Assembly (NCBI RefSeq): GCF_006335015.1
Contig: NZ_VDGT01000004.1
Location: forward strand, 248,001-312,000
Length of the DNA stretch: 64,000 bases
From: Streptomyces sedi
GTDB lineage: Bacteria > Actinomycetota > Actinomycetes > Streptomycetales > Streptomycetaceae
Direction of reading: 5' to 3'
Part shown: one piece after another, positions 1-7,300 of the stretch
How positions within the stretch are numbered: position 1 is the first letter of the stretch
Layout of the letters: every line of letters starts with the position of its first letter
Translations under genes and position numbers: made by a program
Notes under the pieces: model-generated
Told to the model about the DNA's origin: nothing
The model's input: only the letters and a program-made list of their open reading frames with translations
The model's database searches: none

Positions 1-56
1 ATCGAAGCGGCGAAGTCCAAGGCCGGGTCGTCTCGTTCGGATCTTCGCGGGGGCAT
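1..56 (-). CDS. possible N-terminus of a gene running off the left edge
   Basis: On the minus strand an ATG at 54-56 follows a GGGGAGG-type ribosome-binding sequence (57-66) and opens a frame reading MPPRRSERDDPALDFAAS to the window edge. Only 18 residues are visible, so no family can be named. The good SD is the main support. It could be chance in this GC-rich DNA. Confidence 0.3.
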   Translation of the reverse strand, partial: MPPRRSERDDPALDFAAS

Positions 57-177
57 GACCTCCCCAGGCTTCGTCCCGGAACGCCCCCAACGTACGAGCT
101 GCGATCCGGCGCCTCGCGATGTACCGCGTCGTAGGGCCCCTCCTCCCAGCCGCAGGGCTGGGGGAGCCGCCCCCTGA

Positions 178-567
178 TCAGCGAAGATCCAAACGTGGCC
201 AATACACCTGCCCCGCGACCCACATGGGCGACCAGAAGAGCACCTTGCCCATACGTCGATCGAGCAGGACCAGGGTCGTCGCGCCCGAACCACCCGTGGC
301 GGTCACCAGCTTCACCGGAGCGCCGTCGAGTTCGTCGAGCCTGTGCGGCAGAGCCTCGACCTCCTGCCTCAGTCGCGAGCCGGCGGGAAGCCGGTTCCGC
401 CTTCGGCGGTAGGTGTGGCACAGCGAGTCGACAGGGATGTCCGTGTCAGCACCCCGCACGTGGGTCACTGTTCCCAGCAGGGAGGCCAGGGCCGGCGACC
501 GCTCGTACGATGCCACAGCCTCGGTGACCCTCTGGTTCAACCGGCTCAGCCCGGACACCGGAACCAC
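178..567 (-). CDS. Rhs-toxin-associated immunity-like protein, orphan copy
   Basis: A 129-aa protein that is a close duplicate of the gene at 4028-4387: by my alignment it differs at 17 of the first 119 residues, and it reads 10 residues further because the stop codon is lost. No catalytic motif or signal peptide is visible. The functional copy sits directly behind an Rhs toxin and overlaps it, the usual place for an immunity gene; this copy retains only the last few toxin codons upstream, then an IS element. Its GTG start (565-567) is in frame with the toxin remnant because of one extra C in a run of Cs. It may be an orphan immunity gene kept for protection against a related toxin, or part of a decayed toxin. 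Function is inferred from context only. Confidence 0.55.
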   Translation of the reverse strand: MVPVSGLSRLNQRVTEAVASYERSPALASLLGTVTHVRGADTDIPVDSLCHTYRRRRNRLPAGSRLRQEVEALPHRLDELDGAPVKLVTATGGSGATTLVLLDRRMGKVLFWSPMWVAGQVYWPRLDLR

Positions 568-633
568 GACCTTCCCCCGGTCCGCGGTGACTTCCGCGCC
601 GGTGACCTCGTCCCGGACAAGGTACTCGTTCTC
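568..633 (-). pseudogene. remnant of Rhs toxin C-terminus, cut by the IS
   Basis: Translated on the minus strand this reads ENEYLVRDEVTGAEVTADRG, matching the end of the complete Rhs toxin (ESEYLIRDEVTGAEVTTDRG, about 4397-4456). The match stops abruptly at the left end of the IS at 634, and the rest of the toxin gene is not found on the IS's other side. Nothing upstream of it could drive toxin production in its present form. Confidence 0.7.
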
Positions 634-1517
634 AGAGCGCGTTTGAGATCTGAAGTGCCTCGTCTGGGGCCCGTCGGACCTGACGGGTCAACAGTGGGTG
701 TTGGTGGAGCCGTTGCTGCCGCCGCCTCGGACCGGGCCGAAGGGCGGGCGGCGGGAGAGACACCCGCGTCGTCGCATCGTGGAAGCGATCTTGTACCTGG
801 CCCGGACCGGGTGCCAGTGGCGCTACCTGCCCAGGGACTTCCCGCCCTGGCCCACGGTGTACTGGTACTTCACCCGGTGGCACGACGACGGCACTGTGGA
901 GAAGATCCACGATGCGTTGCGCGACAAGATCCGCCGGGCCGACGGCCGCGATCCCGCACCCACCGCCGGGGTGATCGACTCGCAGTCGGTGCGCGCGGCC
1001 GATTCCGTACCGCAGGTCACCAGCGGATACGACGCGGGAAAGCGCCAGCGTGGCCGCAAACGGTTCATCGTCACCGACACCCTCGGCCTGCTACTGGCCA
1101 TCCACGTTGTCTCCGCCAGCGTCCAGGACCGCGACGGGGCCAGGCGTCCACTGCTGTGGGCGCGTCTGAACCACCCATCGGTGCGCCTGATCTGGGCAGA
1201 CACCGGCTTCGCCGGACGCCTGGTGGAGTGGACCAACCAGATCCTGTGCCGCACGCTTGAGATTGTCCGTAAGCCGCCTGACCAGCGTGGTTTCGCCGTC
1301 CAGCCCCGGCGCTGGGTGGTCGAGCGGACATTCAGCTGGATCACCATGCGCCGCCGGCTGGCCAGCGACTACGAAACCAACCCAGCACACTCCGCCACCA
1401 TGGTCCGCTGGGCGATGACCGACGTGATACTCCGCCGACTCACCCGTGGCCAACCCGCGACCCGACCCGGACGGCGCCCCTACGACGCACCTCATAACCA
1501 GATGTCAAACGCGCTCT
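634..1517 (+). mobile_element. IS5-family insertion sequence
   Basis: An 884-bp element bounded by 18-bp inverted repeats, AGAGCGCGTTTGAGATCT at 634-651 and its complement at 1500-1517, with 17 of 18 positions matching. It holds one DDE transposase frame. I see no convincing target-site duplication. The left flank is toxin tail while the right flank is unrelated, so sequence next to the element was probably lost or exchanged after insertion. Confidence 0.85.
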
Positions 1518-1996
1518 TAGCATTCCGGGTTCGCTCCGCCACTGTCGTTCGCGATTCCGCGAATCGCGGCTGCCTCGTTCTTCGCCGGACAGCCTCAGGC
1601 GCGATGCTCACGAAGCCCACGAGCGATTTCCATGTCCGCCGCGAGTGCACTGACACGAACGGGGTCTCGGGCGTCGTCCAGGACCACGACATGCACGGTA
1701 CTGCCAATCTCGGGGAGTGGTTCGTCGTCGAGCCATGCCGGGAGTTTCAGATTGTCAATGAGTCCGGCGATATCGTCGTCGAGCTGAACGAGAACGCCCC
1801 AGGGAGCGATCTCGGTGACGACCGCCTCGAACTCCTCATGGACAGAAATCATCTCTTTCGTTGCGCTCCTCACATGGGAATGAACGTCCGTCGCCCGCCG
1901 GTGAGCTCGTTGAACCGGGACAATCGATCGGCCGGAATGGCCCACTCTCGAACCTCGCCCCATGACGAAGGCCCAGGAACGGGGCACTGTCCCTGA
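698..1996 (+). CDS. IS5-family transposase, reads through the IS end
   Basis: The first ~250 residues are a DDE transposase of the IS5 family: an N-terminal helix-rich DUF4096-like part (VEPLLPPP..., GCQWRYLP), then catalytic-type acidic positions in VIDSQSV, WADTGF and VVERTFSW. No stop codon lies between the last conserved segment and the right terminal repeat. The frame crosses the repeat and continues about 160 codons into flanking DNA, antisense to a small S1-domain gene, before TGA at 1994-1996. The GTG at 698 is the first usual start, but codons before it (SDLTGQQW) also look like family sequence, so initiation may be earlier at a rare codon such as CTG. Activity is uncertain. Confidence 0.7.
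   Translation: MLVEPLLPPPRTGPKGGRRERHPRRRIVEAILYLARTGCQWRYLPRDFPPWPTVYWYFTRWHDDGTVEKIHDALRDKIRRADGRDPAPTAGVIDSQSVRAADSVPQVTSGYDAGKRQRGRKRFIVTDTLGLLLAIHVVSASVQDRDGARRPLLWARLNHPSVRLIWADTGFAGRLVEWTNQILCRTLEIVRKPPDQRGFAVQPRRWVVERTFSWITMRRRLASDYETNPAHSATMVRWAMTDVILRRLTRGQPATRPGRRPYDAPHNQMSNALLAFRVRSATVVRDSANRGCLVLRRTASGAMLTKPTSDFHVRRECTDTNGVSGVVQDHDMHGTANLGEWFVVEPCREFQIVNESGDIVVELNENAPGSDLGDDRLELLMDRNHLFRCAPHMGMNVRRPPVSSLNRDNRSAGMAHSRTSPHDEGPGTGHCP
1595..1852 (-). CDS. small S1-like RNA-binding domain protein
   Basis: 85 residues from ATG at 1850-1852, with GAGGAG about 13 nt and GAAAGAG immediately upstream. The segment FEAVVTEIAPWGVLVQLDDDIAGLID has the beta-barrel pattern of an S1 domain (turn after the first strands, hydrophobic alternation), and the rest continues it (EIGSTVHVVVLDDARDPVRVS). 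Such single-domain proteins occur in Streptomyces beside toxin or mobile genes, where some may be accessory or immunity factors; that role here is only a guess. It lies between the IS right end and the first att repeat, so it is cargo of the leftmost module. Confidence 0.6.
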   Translation of the reverse strand: MISVHEEFEAVVTEIAPWGVLVQLDDDIAGLIDNLKLPAWLDDEPLPEIGSTVHVVVLDDARDPVRVSALAADMEIARGLREHRA

Positions 1997-2056
1997 CCTG
2001 GGTCTTCACTGCTGGAGCGGGCGACGAGAATCGAACTCGCGCTCTGAGCTTGGGAA
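1968..2056. repeat. attachment-site copy 1: hairpin plus tRNA-Gly 3' fragment
   Basis: A hairpin (arms 1968-1977 and 1997-2006, AAGGCCCAGG type) is followed by a 42-bp segment (2015-2056) identical to the 3' half of the tRNA-Gly gene at 19682-19752, from the anticodon loop to the discriminator base. It is not a tRNA gene, because the 5' half is missing. Read in tRNA sense it carries an encoded CCA after the discriminator, unlike the resident gene. It is interpreted as the junction of an integrated element. Confidence 0.85.
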
Positions 2057-2165
2057 TCACCGTACGGAACGGGCCGGCGTACCACCTGACCTGTATAGAC
2101 GCGACCTCGATCGGGTGCTCTGCGGGCTTGGCAGTGCCCCGTGATTGACCGTGGTTCCCTGAGCC

Positions 2166-2186
2166 TTCTGGTACGCGTCTGGCACG
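2166..2186 (+). other. candidate integrase arm-type sites, copy 1
   Basis: Two adjacent repeats, TTCTGGTACG (2166-2175) and CGTCTGGCACG (2176-2186), 110 bp inside the att fragment. The same doubled TCTGGCACG unit occurs at 9156-9176 and within the end of the integrase gene (19585-19605), which is where tyrosine-integrase arm sites are expected. Confidence 0.5.
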
Positions 2187-2200
2187 GAGGCTCCGGGCAG

Positions 2201-2635
2201 CTACAGGTCGTCGGGCAGCAGCCGGAAGGCGTGGTTGCCGGTGAGTGGGGTGATGGCCCTGAAGTCGCGGCGGTCGAGGGTCAGGATGGTCTCGGTGTCG
2301 TAAGCCTCGGCCAGGACGACGTTCATCGCGTCGCTGAGGTCGAGTCGCAGGGCCGCGTAGCGGTCCTGGACCTTGCGGGCCTTGCGCAGGGCGTCGGCGG
2401 ACAGCCCGGGAACGGCAACACGGCCGGTCCGCTCCTGTGCCAACAACCAGTCGTTGACGGTATGCGCTGCCTTGCGGTCGACGTTGCGCGTGGTGATGTG
2501 CTCGATCTCCAGGATCACCAGTGGTGACACGACGGTGAGCGCGGCCTGGCGCATGGCGGTGCGGGCCGGCTTGTGCTCGGGATCAGAGGTGTTGAGGGCG
2601 GCCACCAGGCCGGACGTGTCGCCGACGACGATCAT
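2201..2635 (-). CDS. PIN-domain toxin (VapC-type)
   Basis: 144 residues, start MIVVGDTSGLVAALN. PIN domains are metal-dependent RNases; the expected acidic residues are visible (D near residue 6, E in ILEIEH, D in LDLSDAMNV and D in LTLDRRDF), in the normal spacing for a VapC-like toxin. The start overlaps the end of the antitoxin gene by 4 nt on the same strand, so both are co-translated. It sits inside an att-bounded module, which fits a role in stabilising that module against loss. Longer upstream frames are shadows. Confidence 0.85.
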   Translation of the reverse strand: MIVVGDTSGLVAALNTSDPEHKPARTAMRQAALTVVSPLVILEIEHITTRNVDRKAAHTVNDWLLAQERTGRVAVPGLSADALRKARKVQDRYAALRLDLSDAMNVVLAEAYDTETILTLDRRDFRAITPLTGNHAFRLLPDDL

Positions 2636-2871
2636 TCGGCGTCCGCCACGCCGTCCGAGACCGCTCGGTCGATGTCCTCGTCGGTGACCGGTCCGCCGAA
2701 GTCCAGGCGAGGAATGTCCCAGTCGTCGTCCCAACGCCGGGTACGCAGGGCCGCGACGTGGAACGCCTCCCGGAAGTACTCCGACTCGGGCCGGCCCTCC
2801 CGCGCGGCGGCTTCCTTGATCAGCGCGAGATCTTCCTCGTCGACCATGACGGTCGTCTTCTTCAAAGCCAT
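2632..2871 (-). CDS. ribbon-helix-helix antitoxin (VapB-type)
   Basis: 79 residues from MALKKTTVMVDEEDLALIK. The N-terminal beta strand (KKTTVMVD) and following helices match ribbon-helix-helix DNA-binding antitoxins; the C-terminal half is acidic and probably wraps the partner PIN toxin. It precedes the toxin gene with a 4-nt overlap. The start codon lies within an ATATGG...CCATAT inverted repeat (2870-2895), consistent with autoregulation of the pair. Confidence 0.8.
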   Translation of the reverse strand: MALKKTTVMVDEEDLALIKEAAAREGRPESEYFREAFHVAALRTRRWDDDWDIPRLDFGGPVTDEDIDRAVSDGVADAE

Positions 2872-2895
2872 ATGGTTATGGTACCCGGACCATAT
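2870..2895. promoter_or_regulatory. probable antitoxin operator
   Basis: Inverted repeat ATATGG (2870-2875) and CCATAT (2890-2895) spanning the antitoxin start region, in AT-richer sequence than its surroundings. Ribbon-helix-helix antitoxins commonly bind such palindromes over their own promoter. Confidence 0.45.
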
Positions 2896-3010
2896 CTCCG
2901 CACTTCGAGGTGGAGAGACGCGCTCTTGTCGTTGGCGACGCCAACCGCCAAAGTCATACATGAAGTGGTATGTCCCTGACAGTGTCGTATGCCCGGGAGG
3001 GAAGGCCGTT

Positions 3011-3622
3011 GTGGACCAAGGCCCTGCTGTGACGTGGGCGCGCAAGATCTTCAACGATTTGACGGAACCGCTGGCGCGCGAAATACCGCGATGTCTGGTC
3101 CGAGCCCACCAGCGGGCCAAGCACGGACATCAGGGAGTGGGGACGCAGACTCTGGAGGCGTACGGGCACGGCCTGTACGCTGCGCAGTACGAGGAGTTGA
3201 CCGCTGGCTTGGAGAATCTGCCGGAGGCAGCCCCTGCCCGTCTCCAGGGGCGAACGGTCATGATCGTCGCAGGCTATCTCCTTTACCCCCTCCGATATGC
3301 AAAGAAGGACGTGCCCGTAACGGAGGCGCATCTCCGCCGCGCGACCGGGTTCCGGGCCGACCTGATTCGCCGGCATGGCCCGGAGCCTGTGCAGGCAGAG
3401 TTGGATCTGGGGCTGGACGAGCTTCGGGAGGCCGAGGTTCACCGGGATCTTCTCCGGATCAATCCGGACACCAGGCTGGTTCTCCTGGCCTACGCCTGTT
3501 CGATGGAACGGGGTGTGGTGCGCGTTGAGTGGGGCGACGCGGAGCTGCGGCATGACGACAAACACCTGTTGTGGCATCACCATGAACCGCTTCCGATGCC
3601 TGCGGATGGGGAGCCAAACTGA
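3011..3622 (+). CDS. conserved-looking protein of unknown function
   Basis: 203 residues from a GTG at 3011 with GGGAAGG just upstream. No family that I can name with confidence. It is soluble, with no signal peptide or membrane segment. Distinct blocks are the early WARKIFNDLTEPLARE helix, GYLLYPLRYAKKDVPV in the middle, and a C-terminal half with LVLLAYACSMERGVVRVEWGDAEL and a WHHHEPLP motif. Codon use fits a real Streptomyces gene. It lies divergent from the toxin-antitoxin pair and ends just before the second att copy, so it is the second cargo gene of module 1. Confidence 0.65.
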   Translation: MDQGPAVTWARKIFNDLTEPLAREIPRCLVRAHQRAKHGHQGVGTQTLEAYGHGLYAAQYEELTAGLENLPEAAPARLQGRTVMIVAGYLLYPLRYAKKDVPVTEAHLRRATGFRADLIRRHGPEPVQAELDLGLDELREAEVHRDLLRINPDTRLVLLAYACSMERGVVRVEWGDAELRHDDKHLLWHHHEPLPMPADGEPN

Positions 3623-3676
3623 CCCACCGCCGGGCCGTTTGGCACACGGCTCGTGAATCGGACTAGACAACACAAC

Positions 3677-3763
3677 GGCCCAGGCTGGGGATCATGTCCC
3701 TGACCTGGGCCTTAACAACTGGAGCGGGCGACGAGAATCGAACTCGCGCTCTGAGCTTGGGAA
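3677..3763. repeat. attachment-site copy 2: hairpin plus tRNA-Gly 3' fragment
   Basis: Hairpin arms GGCCCAGG (3677-3684) and CCTGGGCC (3704-3711) are followed by the same 42-bp tRNA-Gly 3' segment at 3722-3763. Similarity to the intact locus begins earlier, at the CTAGACAACACAA sequence (from 3662), which also lies between the integrase stop and the tRNA at 19621. This side therefore descends from the integrase end of a related element. Like copy 1 it encodes CCA after the discriminator. Confidence 0.85.
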
Positions 3764-3861
3764 TCAGAGGTACTGTGCGGCGAAACCCCATGTAGACCTG
3801 CTGCGATTGGCTGGATCACCCTTCCCCGACATGCCGCCGGTGACCGATTGGGACCGACAGC

Positions 3862-3881
3862 ACGGGCACGCATCGGGCACG
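3862..3881 (+). other. degenerate candidate arm-type sites, copy 2
   Basis: ACGGGCACG (3862-3870) and CATCGGGCACG (3871-3881), 99 bp from the att fragment. They resemble the TCTGGCACG pairs of the other copies but have diverged. The rest of 3764-4027 shows no gene. Confidence 0.35.
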
Positions 3882-4027
3882 GAGTCTGGACCATTGTGGC
3901 CGCTCTCATCCGCTGGCGCTTCTTGTGTTGGCCCCGTCCACGTCGCCGCCCGTGGCTAGGCTCTCCGGTTTCCCCGTGTTAATCGCAGCCCGCGCCCCAC
4001 CCAGTGAACACAACATTTCGACAGACT

Positions 4028-4387
4028 CTAGCCCGCTACCCACATGGGCGACCAGAAGAGCACCCGGGACATATGTCGGTCGAGCAGCACCAGGGTCGTC
4101 GCGCCCGTACTGCCCGTGACTGTCACCAGCTTCACTGGAGCGCCGTCGAGTTCGTCGAGCCTGTGCAGCAGAGCCTCGACCTCCTGCCGCAACGGCGAGC
4201 CGGCGGGAAGCCGGTTCCCCCTTCGGCGGTAGGTGCGGCGCAGGGAATCGACAGAAATGTCCCTGTCAGTACCCCGCACGTGGGTCACTGTCACCAGCAG
4301 GGAGGCCAGGGCCGGCGACTGCTCGTACGATGCCACGGCCTCGGTGACCCGCTGGTTCAACTGGCTCAGCCCGGACACTGGAACCAC
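4028..4387 (-). CDS. putative immunity protein for the Rhs toxin
   Basis: 119 residues from a GTG at 4385-4387, overlapping the toxin's 3' end by 22 nt, with GGGGAAGG directly upstream; a second GTG three codons on has better spacing. No signal peptide, membrane segment or known motif. Position behind, overlap with and co-orientation to a polymorphic toxin gene are the standard arrangement for a cognate immunity gene. The alternative is that it is the frameshifted C-terminal part of the toxin: in the duplicate at 178-567 one extra C puts the two frames together. I prefer immunity because a ribosome-binding sequence is present and the toxin domain already looks complete. Confidence 0.6.
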   Translation of the reverse strand: MVPVSGLSQLNQRVTEAVASYEQSPALASLLVTVTHVRGTDRDISVDSLRRTYRRRGNRLPAGSPLRQEVEALLHRLDELDGAPVKLVTVTGSTGATTLVLLDRHMSRVLFWSPMWVAG

Positions 4388-7300
4388 GACCTTCCCCGGT
4401 CCGTGGTGACTTCCGCGCCGGTGACCTCGTCCCGGATGAGATACTCGCTCTCGCCGTAGATATCTTGCGACTCGACGAATCGCTCGGCGGGAACGTGGTC
4501 CTCGGGAATTCTCAGCACGATGCCTCCTGGGCCCATCTCGTCGGCCGCGTCCAGGGCCACATCTTCGAAGTCAGTGGTCCAGGAGGTGAGATTACTGTTG
4601 GTATTCCCGCCGTTGTGTAGGGCGGCGTCCGCGTCGCCCCCCAGAGGCACCGCTCGTCCCTCCATGCCCTCGGAGAACTTGTAGTGGTCGCGGCAGAGAC
4701 CGCGGTACAGGTAGCCGTCGCCCTCAAGTCCGAGCGGGTCCCTCCAGTGCAGCGGATTGGGGACGTACCCGTAGTGATTGATCTGTGGTCGTGGGCCGAG
4801 TGGGTCGGGAGTGCAGTACCGGGCGACGGAAGGGTCGTAGTACCGGTAGTGGTTGTAGTGCAGGCCACTCTCGGCGTCGAAGACCTGTCCCGGAAAGCGA
4901 AGAGGGCAGTCGGCGGAATCGCCTTGGAACTCCCCCCCACGGTCAGGGACCGGAACGCCCCACAGGGAGGCGCCGTTACGCCACACGACGTCACCGCGCG
5001 TGTCGACGAGGTGAGTTGGCGTCCCCACGAGGTCGCTGACGATGCTGTAGAACGCACGGTCATAGTCCTGCTGCTCGTCCAGCCTCAGCGCACCGGTCGT
5101 GACTGTCTGCGCGATGGGGACGCCAGCCATGTAGTCCCACGAGGTAGTGCGCGGTGCCGCCGAACCAGAGAACTCCGTCTGCTCCACCAGGGTGGTGCCA
5201 GCCCAGACGTACTCCGTGCGGTCGACGGCTCGGCCCCCAGCGTCCCGCCGCCACTTGGCGAGCCGACGGCCAAGTGGGTCGTAGCGGTACTCCCAAACAT
5301 CGCCCTCCGGCGTTCGCACTTCCGTGAGCTGGTCCTCCGCGTTCCAGCTGTACTGCCACACCGAGGGCGGACGGGAACCGTGGCGCCGCGTGCGCCGCAC
5401 GGTGCGGCCGGCAGGGTCGTAGTCGAAGGTGGTGTCGCCCGCGCACAGCAACAGGCTTCCCTCGTGGATTCGTTCGCCCGCCACGCCGGCATCCTCGTCA
5501 CCCACCCAGGCAGCCCTCGTCTGGTAGCCCCTGGAGTCGTAGGTGTAGCTCTCCCACCAGTCCTCGCCTGTCACGGCCGTGACCCGGCCCAGCGGGTCGC
5601 TGTCGAGCGTCAGCCGCCCGCGTGTGTCGTCGTGCAACTCCCTCAGCAGGCCATTCGGACCATAGACGAAGCCACGCTCGCTGGACCGACCGTCCGGGGC
5701 GGTCATGGTCTGCCTGGTCAACCACCCCTCGCCTGACCACTCCTGCCGCAACGTGGGGCCCTGGCGCACGTGGCGCCCGACCTCGCGCCCCATCGCGTCG
5801 TAGTCGAACTCCGTGCTGACCTCGTTCGAGACGAGGCACGTGCGCCGACCTGCCGCGTCATGTACGAACCTCGTGTGGTGCCCGCTCGGCGTGGTGCGTG
5901 AGACCAACCGTCCCGCCCTGTCGAAGCGTTGGTGCAGTGTCCGGCCGTTGTGGTGCTCGGCGATGACGCGCCCCACCGAGTCCCGGTCGAGGCGCAACTC
6001 GGACCCTGGCCCAGCCGCCGACTGAAGTCGTCCCAGTCGGTCGTAGCGGAACTCGGTGCGGTCCCCTCCGGACTCCTTGACCGCGATTCGCCCCAGTGGA
6101 TCCCGCTGGTACCGCACCTCCTGTCCCGAGGCGTTCGTCCGGGACACCAGCTGGTCCGCGGCGTCGTGGGAGTAGGTGGTCGCGCGGCCGTCGAAGTCGA
6201 ACTCCGCGACGAGCCGACCGGCCTCGTCGTAGCTCCTTCGCCATTCCTTGCCGTCGGGAGCCACGACACGGACCAGTCGCAGTTCGCTGTCCCGCTCGTA
6301 CCTGGTCTCGGTACCGTCAGGCGCCGTGCTGCTGACGCGCTGGCCGAAGGCGTTGTACACGGCCCGGTGTACGGCACCGCCGGGGTCCGTGTAGGCGACG
6401 CGGTTGCCCTGCCCGTCATACTCCCATGTGCGGGTGTGGCCGGCGGCATCCGTGGCCGCGACCAGGTGTCCCTCGGCGTCCCACCGGAGCCGGAACAGCG
6501 TGCCGTCCGGTTGTTCGACCAGCACCGGCCGCCCGAAGGCGTCACGCTGTTCCGCGGACGTCTGCCCAAGCGGACCCACCGAACTGATCGGCAGGCCCGC
6601 CGCGTCGCACTCGATGTGAGTGATGGCTCCCGAGGGATCGGTGATCGACTTCAGCATCCCCCGGGGGCCGTAGCCGTAACGCACGGTGGCCCCCGACGGA
6701 TCTGTGTACGAGGTGCGGTTGCCCGCCCCGTCGAACGTCTGCTCGCGTACCGAGCCGTCGGCTTCCACCACCCGCGCCTCCAGGCCCGGAGCCGCGTACG
6801 TGATGGTGACTTCGCCCCCGTCCGGACGACGGCACCAGACCAACTGCCCCCACTCGTCGTAGGCGTACTCCGCTGTCCGGCCCAACGGGTCCGTGCGCCG
6901 AAGCAGGTTGTCATAACGGTCATAGCGATACCGGGTGACGTGGCCCAGAGGGCCGGTCTCGCTCTCCAACCGATAGGCGTCGTCGAACCGAAACAACGTC
7001 ACATTGCCAAGAGAATCGGTGTACTCGGTCGTTCCGGTGCCGTCCGGGTAAGCGATGGTGCTGCGCAGCGTGCTGTCCGGCATACCCGTTCGAATACAGC
7101 GGCCCCGTTCGTCGTAGCTGTACGTGAACGAGTTGCCGTTGCGATCCTGCCAGCCGGTGAGTCGCCGGTGGGCGTCGTGACGCAGCGTGAACAGGTGCCC
7201 GGAGGCGTTCCGCACGCCGCTCAACTCACCGTCGCTGGTGTACTCGTAGCGCCGGAGCACGGGTTGTTCCGGGGCGCTCAGCATGACCAGCTCGCGAAGC

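Noticed and set aside
2015..2056. tRNA gene at att copies 1-3
   Set aside because: Only the 3' half of tRNA-Gly is present; no acceptor 5' strand or D arm can be formed, so these are attachment-site remnants.
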